Of a stretch of DNA of 64,000 bases, positions 32,688 to 42,924 are shown one piece after another (position 1 is the first letter of the stretch; the number at the start of each line of letters is the position of its first letter). A program made the translations under genes and the position numbers. This DNA is from Papaver somniferum (Eukaryota > Streptophyta > Magnoliopsida > Ranunculales > Papaveraceae). Below the pieces are notes generated by a model. It had not been told where the DNA came from. It worked only from the letters and a program-made list of their open reading frames with translations, and did not search any database. The stretch lies in NCBI RefSeq assembly GCF_003573695.1, contig NC_039363.1, forward strand, positions 160,782,747-160,846,746. The letters are read 5' to 3'.

Positions 32688-32692
32688 TTGGG
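32688..32692. repeat. Target duplication of Athila-2, left copy
   Basis: ttggg is repeated exactly at 41409-41413 beyond the other LTR. Confidence 0.95.
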
Positions 32693-34253
32693 TGATGTGA
32701 TTTGTAGATAGTGGTAAAAGTGGTTCGATTCTCAGACTTGTGAAGGATATTAATTAGACTTAAATTATAATATTAAAATAGAAAACTCACTAAAAATTAT
32801 AGCAAACTCAATCAAAGATGATATGAATACTAAAAGAAACACTGAGGCTAAGATTCCACTATTTTCCAAGTTCAAAGTGATTAAACCAATACTTATATTT
32901 ATGCAATTTTCTTGTTTAATTTGATTCTAAAATATTGCAACAAGTAGATTTTTAAAAGTAATAATTGTAAATACCAAGTATGAAGCATCAAAAGTCTTAA
33001 AACTAAGCATACTCCATCAAAATAGATCACAATCACTCAAATAAAAATCATATTCAATAATAGTTCAAGGCAAATAATCATATAATTATTGCAAATAAAA
33101 AGATAAAATAGAATATACCACTTTTTGTTGGAAAAATAGCTTCCTCTATCGCCTCAGCAATGGGGTTTAACTCCTCATATTAATCATGATCTCAAAATAT
33201 GTGTTTGTTGCTCAAAAGATGATCAAAAGAGTGAAAAGTAATAACACATATTGTTTGCAACAATGTATTGGTGTTGCAAAACAGCTGTTACAATGGAACT
33301 GTTACAGAAAAACTGTTGCTTTGTCGCTGATTTTAAGACCCTATAATACGACTGCCCTGCACAGCTTAATGTTCTTCAGCTGTTAAACAACGACACTGTT
33401 CTGCGACTGTTTACCGTGCGTCAATGTTCTTCGCGTTCTTCTTCTTCAGCAACAGCAAAAACAAAGTTTGGTAAAGCTCTGATTTCTTCTTCTCTGGCTC
33501 TCCTTAGGTTCCCAAACTCTCGACACCTCTTCTATATGACCCAAGACATCTATTTATATCAAAAATACCGATTAAATCTCTCCCAAATCTTCCAAAATCT
33601 CTTTCCTTCTCTTCACGGCCAAGTTGCGGCAATTTCTTGTTTTAGCATTTCTACGCGTTTCTGAGCTTTCCTTTTTATTCTAAACTCTTCCTTAGATAGA
33701 TACAAATCTTTGGGAAGGTTTACAGCGCTTTAATCTCTCTAAAATTCCCTAAAACAGGTCACACACGTGACTTTCCATATTTTCTGTTGTGAGAAAAATC
33801 CGTCGATTGAGCCCAGTTTAATCGATTTAAACACCCATATCAGATTCCTAAACCCATAAGGAGTCTATCCTATGAAAATCAGAGGTTTAATCGACCTCAA
33901 ACTCCTCCAAATCACGATTGCCAAAACTGTTCTTCGCTGCACCTAGTTTCCCGCCAAAATCCTGGTTTTTGAAATGTTGAAGATGGTTTCCCCTTATCCA
34001 GAGTAGGGGTGCGATTAGCAACTGCATGGAAATGGGATGCCCCTTAGTAATTAGGTTACCCCTTATCCAAAGTGAGAGTCCGAATAGCAAATGTCCTCCG
34101 GGTGCTTTCCGACAACTTTTCGAGCCAATTTTTTCCAAAAATGTTTATTGGCCAAAAATACCTACAAATAAATAAAACACCATAATACGTATAAAAATGA
34201 GCCCTAACAATATATAGAATCGAGACAAATCGGACACAAAAATATGTCTATCA
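32693..34253 (-). repeat. 3' LTR of Athila-2
   Basis: 1,561 bp, homologous to 39856-41408. On the minus strand it starts TGATAGACATA just after the polypurine tract (34254-34267, reading tttgggggtatt) and ends CACATCA. The plus-strand open frames inside occur in both LTRs and are not genes. Confidence 0.95.
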
Positions 34254-34267
34254 AATACCCCCAAACC

Positions 34268-35010
34268 TATTATTTGCTAGTCCTCAAGCAAAAATAAAAT
34301 AAAAATAAAATCCTAACTCACTGTCGCAAGCATCGTCGATTGCATTTAGCGTATGCAGTAAGCCTTTAAACCCCTAGGTGTCCCTAGTGGCGTAGTGTTG
34401 TCTCCGGAGGGCTTACCATAGGTATACCCACAAAACCTTTATACTCCAGACCCTAGCTATCTATACAGAACCTTGGAATGCACTAAAGAATCTCCTTGGT
34501 TGGCATACTTATTGACTACAGGAGGAAGTACCCTGATGTGAAATTCCAATTGTTGTACACGAGTTTTCACTCAAGCATACTAAAATTCATATGAAGTCAC
34601 AGAGCTCTACTCAGATAGTCGCACTATGGACATCAATATCCGGAGTCAAAACTAATCACATGGACATATCAAGAAGATGGATATAGAAAAACATAGATGG
34701 TTTTGATGTTTACTAGGTGAACGGTGTTTCTCATATCTATCTGAAGGCCTCCGCCAAAATGAACCTATCCTAATGGACTGAGATACCGGTCTGGCTAATA
34801 TCAACACACTGGCATATACAAGGGTACCAGTGGTCGATAATCCTAACTCTAGGTCAACACAACTGGCATATACAAGGGTTCCAGTGGTCGACTTTATTGA
34901 ATTTATTCCAGTTGGTATGATGGTCTGGTCTCTAGCATTGGTAACAACTTGAATCGTGAGCCCCACCTAATCACTTAGAGAAACATAGTTTAAAAACAAA
35001 ACAAAATAAC
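34268..35010 (-). other. Athila-2 3' untranslated region, joined directly to a truncated RT
   Basis: No coding frame is visible. A 40-bp segment (aacacactggcatataca, then caagggtaccagtggtcga) occurs twice, at 34799-34838 and 34853-34893. The sequence meets the reverse-transcriptase frame at about 35010 without any trace of RNase H or integrase, which marks the deletion junction. Confidence 0.7.
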
Positions 35011-35333
35011 GATCTGATTATAACCGGAGTAGCCATCTAAGAAGCAATAGTGACTATGTCCAGCTAATCTCTCTAGCATTTGGTCGATAAAAGGAAGGGG
35101 AAAGTGATCCTTCCTTGTGACCTTGTTCAATTTCCTATAGTAAATACACACACTCCAACCCGTGGTCACTCGGGTTGGGATTAATTCATTATTATCATTC
35201 TGGACTACAGTGATACCTGATTTCTTGGGGACAACCTGAACAGGGCTGACCCACTTACTGTCTGAAATTGAGTAAATAATACCCGCATCTAACAACTTAA
35301 GCACCTCTTTTCGAACTACCTCTTTCATGTTAG

Positions 35334-35341
35334 GTTCCAGT
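35334..35341. repeat. 8-bp target duplication of hAT MITE 2, left copy
   Basis: gttccagt is repeated exactly at 35975-35982. Confidence 0.95.
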
Positions 35342-35974
35342 TAGGGGTGTGCAACGGACGAACGGTTGCGGATTAGGGGTCACCCGCAACCGAACCGTCA
35401 AAGTTGCGGATTTGCAAAATTGAAACGTGACCGGACCAATCACCCGCGGATTTAACCTTTGCGGATCCGCGGATTGTACGGGTCGGTTGCGGATTAACCG
35501 CGGATTTCACTCTTGGAATTTAAAAAGATGACACAGCATTATAGCCAAACTTCGCATAGCAATCTCCAACATGCAAGATTGAATAAGCGTGGAGAACTGG
35601 CATTTATGGCCCATTAATCATGCATTATGCATGTTCAGAACTTGTCTAGCTGCATGGGCCAGGGACGTCCAGCCAACTAGCTAACTGACGAGTGACGTCC
35701 AGTTAATTTGGTAGTTGCCTAGTTGGTACACTTATTATTTTATTAATATATGGGCTTAGTGACCAACTCGGGCTTATGGCTAGCAAAGCTGAGCTTTTGC
35801 GGTGCGGGTGAATCCGCGGTTTTCAATATTCAACCGCACCCAAACCGCCAAAACGTGCGGATTTGAGAATCCCATCCGTGTCCGGCCCATACGTTTTGTG
35901 GTTTGGGTGAAATCCGCAATTTTGCGGACGGATACGGGTCAAATCCGCGGTTCCGGTTTTTATGCTCACCCCTA
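35342..35974. mobile_element. hAT MITE 2, inside the Athila-2 reverse transcriptase
   Basis: This 633-bp non-coding element has ends TAGGGGTGTGCAACGG and, on the other strand, TAGGGGTGAGCATAAAAACCGG. They pair over the first eight to ten bases. It has a perfect 8-bp duplication. Both ends are packed with GCGGATT, CCGCGG and ACCCGCA motifs in both orientations. Its end sequence differs from MITE 1, so it is a separate hAT family. Confidence 0.94.
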
Positions 35975-36797
35975 GTTCCAGTCGACGTTGCATCTCCCTA
36001 GAAGGTTTGGAGTCTTCCTCTAAATGAATCTGATGCATACACACAGTAGGACTTATACCCTTAATGTCTGCTATAGTCCACCCTAAAGCTTCCTTATTGT
36101 CTTGAAGTACATTTACTAGCCTACTTTCCTTATCACTATCCAAAATGGAAGCTACAATCACAAGTAAAGTCTCAGATGGGCCTAAAAACACATACTTTAG
36201 AGTATCGGGTAGTGGTTTAAGGTCCAACTTTGGGGGCTCTTCTAAAGAAGGAATTAGGGTAGTCTCAGAAACTGGTAACGGTTCGAACCTAGCTTTCCAT
36301 CTATCAGTGTCTAACACAGGGGTAGAATCTAATAGAGCATTCACCTGTTCAATAGTGCTATCGTCGTCAAAATCTAAACCAAAATGGGATAGGCAACTTT
36401 CTAATGGGTCTTCAGACAAGATGTTTGGTAATGACTCCTGAACTAAGGCTTCTATCATGTTCACCTCCTCAACACATGTGTCATCTAGCTCATGAGGTTG
36501 CTTACTGACATTAAAAATGTTCATCTCCATAGTCATATTACCAAAAGATAAACTCATCACACCATTTCGACAGTTAATGATCGCATTAGACATAGCTAAA
36601 AATGGGCGACCTAAAATCACAGGTATTTGGTTCTCTGGGTCAGGGACAGGTTGGGTATCTAGGACCACGAAATCCACTGGATAAATAAACTTGTCGACCT
36701 CAATAAGAACATCCTCGATAACACCTATAGGGATTTTAAAAAACCTATCAGCTAACTGCAGTGTCATCTGAGTAAATTTCATTTCACCAAGTCCTAG

Positions 36798-38759
36798 CTA
36801 TAAGTATACATGGAATGGCAGTAAGTTCACACTGGCTCCTAAGTCAAGTAAAGCTTTTTCTACCCGGAAGTTACCTATTGTGCAAGCAATGGTAGGAGAA
36901 CCTGGGTCTTTGTACTTTGGAGTTGTGGTGTTCTGAATGATTGAACTTACGTGACTAGCTAAAAAGGATTTCTTATGGACGCTAAGTTTTCGCTTTCGCG
37001 TATACATATCCTTAAGGAACTTGGCATAAGCAGGAATTTTCCTAATTGCATCTAATAAGGGAAGGTTTATGGTAACTTGCTTAAAAACCTCCACTATGTC
37101 ATTAAAGTTCGATTCCTTCTTTGTTGGTACTAATAGCTGAGGAAATGGGGCTCTAGGCCTAAACTCAGACCTTTCAGGAACCGAATTCACATCATTAGAA
37201 ACTTTATCAGTCTCTTCAGCTACTGGTTCTGAGAGGTGAGATCCTGAGGGGTGAACTACAGTATGTTCACTATCGGGCATGGTTACCTTATTGTCTACAA
37301 CTCTACCACTTCTAAGGGTTCTAACAACATTCAATTGATTCGATGGTTTTGCACCTAATTTATGAACTCCTCTAAGGTTGGGTTGTGTTTGACTAGGAAA
37401 CTTACCTTTTTCTCTCAAAGAATCACTTATCAGACCAACCTGGGTTTTTAACTCGGAAATAGCCTGACTATTTTCTTGTCCTATCCTGTTACTAGCTTGT
37501 AGACTCTGTTCTACGGATAACTTGAATTTTACAGTTTGCTGACTTAACAAGGCGAGAGATTCCTCTAAACTTAGGATTTTCTTATCTGACTGATTCTGAA
37601 ACTGAGCTAGTCCTGAAGGATTCTTAGTATATCCAAAACCTGGGGGAGCATTAGAATTACTAAACTGACCTTGACTTTGGCCCTTAGACCACGAAAGGTT
37701 CGGATGGTTTCTCCAACCAGGATTATAGGTTTCTGAATATGGGTCAATCTTTTGACGGTTATCAAATCTAGTGTTATTATAAAGAGCATTGGCCTGCTCT
37801 TCAATATTCTGGCCTTCCCAAAAAGGCTCCACTCTACCACTAGTCTGGCCCACTTCTAAGGCTTCTAACCTTTTTGCTATAGCAGCAATTTTGGCATCTG
37901 ATTGATAGCATGCTTCTACCCTATTAACGTTTCCTCTACTTAAAAGAATTTTTTTCTGGGGTGCCCTACTATTTTCCCATTGCTGGGTTTTTTCGGCGAT
38001 TTCATTAAAAAATTCCATCGCCGCATCAACAGTTTGGTTTTCAAATCCACCAGTGCATAGAGACTCAACCATGGTCGTTGTGAAATAATCTAAACCCTCA
38101 TAAAGGATCTGAACTAGCCTAACCTTTTCTAAACCATGATAAGGACACTGGGATAATAAATCATTGAACCTTTCCAAATACCTATATAAAGATTCCCCCT
38201 CTTGTTGTGAAAATGTGCATATTTGCGTCCTAATAGACGATGTTTTGTGCCTAGGGAAAAACTTATTGAAAAAGGCAGATGTAAGTTGTTCATATGTCTC
38301 AATTGACTCGGAGTCCAAACTATACGGCCACGACTTGGCCTTATCTTTCAGCGAAAATAGGAATAACCTAAGTTTCAAAGCATCATCATCTAAGCCTCTA
38401 ATTCTTAGAGTACTGCAAATTTCCTCAAAATCCCTAACATGGTAATAAGGGTTTTCATTTTCTTTCCCTAAAAAGATTGGGAGCATCTGTAGGGTCCCAG
38501 GTTTCAGTTCATAGGGTGCCTCTGTTTCAGCTAACTTAATACACGAAGGACGGGTAGTCCTAGTTGGATTCAACAAAGCTTTCAAAGTTGCCATTTCTGG
38601 CGCTATCGGAGCAACATGGATTCTCTCCTCAGTCAAAGAACGTTCAAAAACAGACTCTTCAAAATCCGTACTTTCTATATTAAGGTACTCGAGACGCTTC
38701 GATCTACTAGGTTTCTCTTTAACAAATCTACCTAGTGCGTCTCTTTTACGTTCAGGCAT
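36798..38759 (-). CDS. gag: gag of Athila-2 running into protease, open for about 650 codons
   Basis: I start at the ATG read from 38759 (MPERKRDALGRFVKEK); the open frame extends a little further upstream. The capsid is marked by NENPYYHVRDFEEICSTL, LRLFLFSLKDKAKSWPYSL and EGESLYRYLERFNDLLSQCP. The position where Athila-1 has a zinc knuckle reads VEPFWEGQNIEEQANALYN, with no Cys cluster, so the knuckle has been deleted. Later come the linker (LRSGRVVDN), NLPLLDAIRKIPAYAKFLKD and the intact protease loop LLDLGASVNLLPF. A TAG at 36798-36800 ends it three residues after the loop (VYL). This is the longest undamaged frame in the window, but it is still cut short. Confidence 0.9.
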   Translation of the reverse strand: MPERKRDALGRFVKEKPSRSKRLEYLNIESTDFEESVFERSLTEERIHVAPIAPEMATLKALLNPTRTTRPSCIKLAETEAPYELKPGTLQMLPIFLGKENENPYYHVRDFEEICSTLRIRGLDDDALKLRLFLFSLKDKAKSWPYSLDSESIETYEQLTSAFFNKFFPRHKTSSIRTQICTFSQQEGESLYRYLERFNDLLSQCPYHGLEKVRLVQILYEGLDYFTTTMVESLCTGGFENQTVDAAMEFFNEIAEKTQQWENSRAPQKKILLSRGNVNRVEACYQSDAKIAAIAKRLEALEVGQTSGRVEPFWEGQNIEEQANALYNNTRFDNRQKIDPYSETYNPGWRNHPNLSWSKGQSQGQFSNSNAPPGFGYTKNPSGLAQFQNQSDKKILSLEESLALLSQQTVKFKLSVEQSLQASNRIGQENSQAISELKTQVGLISDSLREKGKFPSQTQPNLRGVHKLGAKPSNQLNVVRTLRSGRVVDNKVTMPDSEHTVVHPSGSHLSEPVAEETDKVSNDVNSVPERSEFRPRAPFPQLLVPTKKESNFNDIVEVFKQVTINLPLLDAIRKIPAYAKFLKDMYTRKRKLSVHKKSFLASHVSSIIQNTTTPKYKDPGSPTIACTIGNFRVEKALLDLGASVNLLPFHVYL

Positions 38760-39855
38760 ACAATAAAATTTTCTAAATTGGAAGGGTAAGAAAACACAGA
38801 TCAAGGCCGACTCAACCAAATCAAACCTATTGATTTCTAGCAAACAAAAAGCATGATGGCTCCACTTAGATTGTTTCTAGACCAGCTTCTAATCCTTCGA
38901 ACGAGAATTCGTTACAATTTAAGCAAACCCCTCTGGAATCAATCCGAGTTAACGTAAGTTGAATAGAGGAGAGGGAAGCTCGGTGGAGCTTTGATACCCA
39001 AGGCCTCACCGGTATTACAAGGCGGCTCAGTCACGCATTCAACTTATAGAAACCGTCAAGAACTTCGAAGTATGCTTAAAAGAGTAACCAATATTTTTCG
39101 AATGACTTTCCTGTTAAGATTGTTACCTTATCGGTCTCGTTATAATAAAAATTTTAGGCTTAGGTTCGCGTAGGTTACGTGTTCCTAACGCGGGCAAAAA
39201 GAGAAAGGTGATGAAATCCGAACCCTTATCTTGTATGGCCAGGCCTTGCCCTTTACTAGAAAAATAAATGTCCGTATTCAGTCCTCAACATATATGCATA
39301 CGAAGGAGTCCAGTAACTCGCTGACATGGGATTCGCGAGTGTTTAGAATCTTACTTCCCGTTCCAGACGAGGGATGAATCGGTTGTAGTCCACTCGGGCC
39401 ACTGACTCCGATGTCTAGTGTACGAACCCAAGGTGCAGAGACAATATCGTAATTGTCCTCCTTCTCTGCAAACAGTTTATATTTAAAGTACCCTTCCGTA
39501 GGGTAATAAAATAAAAAAAAAAAATGTCCCAAAGTCCAAAAGTCCAAAAAAATAAAGAAAAATTACAAAAATAATAAACCCTAATACAGTTTTTTTTTTG
39601 TTTTCTTTAAAATAAAATAAACAAACCCTAAAATAAAATTGTCTTCTTTTCAGTTCTTTTTGCTTTAATCTTTAGCTCCAAGTCTTTATGAAATCACCAA
39701 ACTCCTTGGCTCAATTTTCTTTATGATCCAGAACCTATAGACACAAGATAAATACCCAAAAAATAAAAAAGGACAAAAATAATAATAAAATAAATAAATA
39801 AAATAAAATAAATCTAAAACCCTAAAAACAAGTCCGGTCGGCGGCGCCAAAAATT
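38760..39855 (-). other. Athila-2 leader with primer binding site
   Basis: About 1.1 kb without a convincing gene. The primer site TGGCGCCGCCGACCGG lies at the right end (39833-39850, minus strand). A-rich and T-rich runs occur at 39500-39830. Confidence 0.75.
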
Positions 39856-41408
39856 GATGTGATTTGTAGATAGTGGTAAAAGTGGTTCGATTCTCAGACT
39901 TGTGAAGGATAATAATTAGACTTAAATTCTAATATGAAAATAGAAAACTGACTAAAAATTATAGTAAACTCAATCAAATATGATATCAATACTAAAAGAA
40001 ACACTGAGGCTAAGATTCCACTACTTTCCAAGTTCAAAGTGATTAAACCAATACTTATATTTATGCAATTTTCTTGTTTAATTTGATTCTAAAATATTGC
40101 AACAAGTAGATTTTTAAAAGTAATAATTGTAAATACCAAGTATGAAGCATCAAAAGTCTTAAAACTAAGCATACTCCATCAAAATAGATCACAATCACTC
40201 AAATAAAAATCATATTCAATAATAGTTCAAGGAAAATAATCATATAATTATTGCAAATAAAAAGATAAAATAGAATATACCACTTTTTGTTGGAAAATAG
40301 CTTCCTCTATCGCCTCAGCAATGGGGTTTAGCTCCTCATATTAATCATGATCTCAAAATATGTGTTTGTTGCTCAAAAAATGATCAAAAGAGTGAAAAGT
40401 AATAACACATTGTTTGCAACAGTGTATTGGTGTTGCAAAACAACTGTTACAATGGAACTGTTACAGAAAAACTGTTGCTTTGTCGCTGATTTTAAGACCC
40501 TAGAGTACGACTGCCCTGAACAACTTAATGTTCTTCAGCTGTTAAACAACGACACTGTTCTGCGACTGTTTACCGTGCGTCAATGTTCTTCGCGTTCTTC
40601 TTCTTCAGCAGTAGCAGCAGCAGAAACAGAGTTTGGTAAAGCTCTGATTTCTTCTTCTCTGGCTCTCCTTAGGTTCCCAAACTCTCGACACCTCTTCTAT
40701 ATGACCCAAGACATCTATTTATATCAAAAATACCGATTAAATCTCTCCCAAATCTCTTTCCTTCTCTTCACGGCCAAGTTGCGGCAATTTCTTATTTTAG
40801 AATTTCTACGCGTTTCTGAGCTTTCCTTTTTATTCTAAACTATTCCTTAGATAGATACAAATCTTTGCGAAGGTTTACAACGCTTTAATCTCTCTAAAAT
40901 TCCCTAAAACAGGTCACACACGTGACTTTCCATATTTTCTGTTGTGAGAAAAATCCGTCGATTGAGCCCAGTTTAATCGATTTAAACACCCATATCAGAT
41001 TCCTAAACCCATAAGGAGTCTATCATATGAAATCAGAGGTTTAATCGACCTCAAACTCCTCCATATCACGATTGCCAAAACTGTTCTTTGCTGCACCTAG
41101 TTTCCCGCCAAAATCCTGGTTTTTAAAATGTTGAAGATGGTTTCCCCTTATCCAGAGTAGGGGGTGCGATTAGCAACTGCCTGGAAATGGGATGCCCCTT
41201 AGTAATTAGGTTACCCCTTATCCATAGTGAGAGTCCGAATATCAAATGTCCTCCGGGTGCTTTCCGACAACTTTTCGAGCCAATTTTTTCCAAAAATGTT
41301 TATTGGCCAAAAATACCTACAAATAAATAAAACACCATAATAAGTACAAAAATGAGCCCTAACAATATATAGAATCGAGACAAATCGGACACAAAAATGT
41401 GTTTATCA
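39856..41408 (-). repeat. 5' LTR of Athila-2
   Basis: 1,553 bp, homologous to 32693-34253, starting TGATAAACACA on the minus strand and ending CACATCA beside the primer site. The target duplication ttggg follows at 41409-41413. Confidence 0.95.
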
Positions 41409-42210
41409 TTGGGCCTTCCCCTTCACTGCAGACGACGATGCCTTTTTTTTACCAATGCTATCTACCTTCTTTCCCTCGCCCTGTTTTGATGAGGTCTGGT
41501 CCTTCCGCACTATCTCACGCCGGGAAGCATCTTTACAATTTAACAGATAAGTGCACAACACTTTGTCTTCGTCAGTCAGCGCCCTATAGACAGCCGCCTC
41601 ATCGTACGAATAACTACCATGGATGGGTAACCCTGTAAGAGAGACCACATCCTCCAAAACTATGGTTGCTTCCATCCATGCTATAAAAAGAGTGTGAACA
41701 GGAGGAGCCCAACGACAAAAGAGCCGTGTTATGTCGCGCTTACTTCTCTTCACTTCACGTTTGAGAGATGAATTTATAGCTTCGTCAATACCAGCTTCAC
41801 GAAGAATGGACGCGTGACCGAGATTTAAACGTATATAAGATGTCCAATGTGGCCATATCAGAGGGTTTTTTGATTGGAGCGAATATCAATGGCAGTAAGA
41901 TCGTATCACCATGTTGAATATCCATCCACGGCATCGTTTTAAACGCGAAGGCATCCATGGTCTCCGATTCGGGACGCATAAGCCATCCGGGGGTAGACGG
42001 ATAAGGTAACACGGGAGGATTTATAAGGCGAGGAACAAGGATATCATCGAGAGAGATAACGCGCTTACCTCCACGGAGCTCCCTCATCTTTAGCGCGCGT
42101 TTTAGATCGGGTCTGCTGGTGAACTCTGCAAGCGTATACAACTTGACGTCCGTTGGGGGAGGCAGAATAGTTTCACAATGTTCCGAGTATTCTGTCCCCT
42201 TGGAACCCAT
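41409..42210 (-). pseudogene. Antisense PMD gene of the Tat-like element, 5' part
   Basis: The first ATG is read from 42210 (MGSKGTEYSEHCETI). An N-terminal part (FTSRPDLKRALKMRELRGGK, PSTPGWLMRPESETM) leads to a frameshift near 41868, next to an A run. It is followed by WPHWTSYIRLNLGHASI, ITRLFCRWAPPVHTLF and MEATIVLEDVVSLTGLPIHG, the clearest PMD signature in this copy. A Lys/Ser-rich linker ends at the Athila-2 target site and the frame resumes at 32692. The gene faces the 3' LTR of its host element, so its transcripts would be antisense to gag. Confidence 0.78.
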
Positions 42211-42348
42211 GCTCACGGCTCCTTCAGACTCATTCTTCAGATGAACTGCTGTTGTAACTACTAGATATGGCGCATGTGAAAGTATTCAGAAGGAATGGAA
42301 GAAAAGTACTAGGAGAAAAAAGATAAATGGGAAAAACAAACCAGCAGG

Positions 42349-42360
42349 CCTATATATAGG
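42349..42360 (-). promoter_or_regulatory. Candidate promoter of the antisense PMD gene
   Basis: The palindrome CCTATATATAGG lies about 140 bp upstream of the antisense ATG, in the gap between that ATG and the 3' LTR. It reads as a TATA box on either strand. On the minus strand it is well placed for the PMD gene. Confidence 0.55.
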
Positions 42361-42544
42361 AAACCGAACGTGACGGTTATGCAAAGGGGATGGCAACCGG
42401 CATAAACTGAAAAAAGAGGAAAATTTGCACGATAAAGGAAGATCAAACATCGCCTAGGATCATGGGGTCGATAAAGAGGGAGAATATCCACACTCCCAAC
42501 TTAAAATCCTATGACTATCGGGTTATTTTACAAGTATCCCAATA

Positions 42545-42557
42545 GTCAGGGGACTAA
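42545..42557 (+). promoter_or_regulatory. Polypurine tract of the Tat-like element
   Basis: gtcaggggactaa abuts the 3' LTR. The LARD at 47867 has a closely similar tract (agcaggggacttaa) and its LTR also begins TGTTGAT. Confidence 0.8.
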
Positions 42558-42924
42558 TGTTGATACATGAAAAATAATATCCCTTAACAGGTCCAAGGTA
42601 CCCACCAAGAGGGGAGGTAAGCGTAATATGAGACGTGGGGACTAAGCCCAAGTCCAATGGGAAAATACCCACGAGAAAAGGAGGACAAGGAAGGGATTAA
42701 CAAATAAGGAGGAGGTTACATTAAGGAATTGCATTAGGAGTAATTAAGGAGGTTTAGTACATGTGTCATGATGTCATCAAATGAGAGACTTCTAGGAAAG
42801 TATATATAATGAAGGACAAAGTACAAAAGAAAGGCAACTCTCTCTCTCTTACCATTGCTAGTAAAGTGAGGTCACTTGGTGAGACTAGGGCGGGTAGAAC
42901 CAAAACCAAAATCACCACTCAAAA
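42558..42924 (+). repeat. 3' LTR of the Tat-like element
   Basis: Aligns with 24059-24422. A TATATATAATG replaces the TATATAAAG of the 5' LTR. It ends CTCAAAA, where the other ends CTCAACA. The flank attcc differs from atgct at the left. Confidence 0.88.

Larger units (their letters stand above)
29280..32692 (-). pseudogene. Antisense PMD gene of the Tat-like element, 3' part
   Basis: The gene runs against the retrotransposon and continues from 41409-42210 across the Athila-2 insertion, in frame. From 32692 down it reads SELAAYILFWLCHDVFEYSP and VPMFFGGLYHYLDLFCHEL, then MALWHLKVKIPKGDISKYLD and FIDMSYNPDCVARQVGFDQG, all matching the PMD pattern (such as YNPxxVARQFGxDQ). Ser/Arg-rich linkers follow, and a C-terminal coiled coil (HISKLEEELEKRSE, AETAEAAIRAELEDKRREL) ends at TAA 29280. 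Breaks are TAA at 32346, a shift near 32200, TGA at 31978 and a shift near 31560. Two introns with poly-C tracts start GTACTTG (about 31307) and GTTAG (about 30295), and each contains an assembly gap. Long coiled-coil tails are seen in TE-borne PMD proteins. Confidence 0.75.
34990..36797 (-). pseudogene. Protease end and partial reverse transcriptase of Athila-2, split by a MITE
   Basis: After a single TAG at 36798 the protease continues (MKFTQMTLQLADR, VPVILGRPFLAMSNAIINC-like), followed by LDLKPLPDTLKYVFLG, WTIADIKGISPTVCMH and REMQRRLE. There the hAT MITE intervenes (35342-35974). The frame resumes with MKEVVRKEVLKLLDAGI, SKWVSPVQVVPKKSG, YRKLNKVTRKDHFPLPFIDQ and FLDGYSGYNQI, then leaves homology at about 35010. 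The catalytic YxDD is not present. Confidence 0.9.
32693..41408 (-). mobile_element. Athila-2: Athila retrotransposon with a large pol deletion, nested in the antisense PMD gene
   Basis: This 8,716-bp element lies in reverse orientation: 5' LTR 39856-41408, 3' LTR 32693-34253, and a perfect 5-bp duplication ttggg. A primer binding site starts TGGCGCCGCCGACCGGAC on the minus strand beside the 5' LTR. Gag, protease and the first part of RT are readable (38759 to about 35010). RT stops after FLDGYSGYNQI; the YxDD box, RNase H and integrase are absent. A hAT MITE (35342-35974) sits inside pol. The insertion split the PMD gene without changing its frame. The LTRs differ at 8 of the first 185 aligned positions by eye. 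Confidence 0.94.
24059..42924 (+). mobile_element. Tat-like Ty3/Gypsy retrotransposon with gag, no pol, and an antisense PMD gene
   Basis: Short LTRs (24059-24422 and 42558-42924, about 365 bp) start TGTTGATACATG and enclose 18.1 kb. A decayed gag (25073-26473) is sense. Tandem repeats follow at 26575-29072. The rest is a PMD gene in antisense (29280-32692 and 41409-42210). A polypurine tract, agtcaggggactaa, precedes the 3' LTR. No protease, RT, RNase H or integrase of its own is visible, so it must have relied on another element. Insertions inside it are a hAT MITE (24466-25069), a solo-LTR-like piece (27770-28976) and Athila-2 (32693-41408). Without these it would be about 8.3 kb. The flanking bases atgct and attcc do not match, so target duplication is unconfirmed. 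The lineage call rests on the Gag knuckle and the antisense extra gene, both known in Tat elements. Confidence 0.8.

Noticed and set aside
33186..33664. Genes in the Athila-2 LTRs (also 40347-40838)
   Set aside because: They are LTR sequence present twice, with frame changes between copies.
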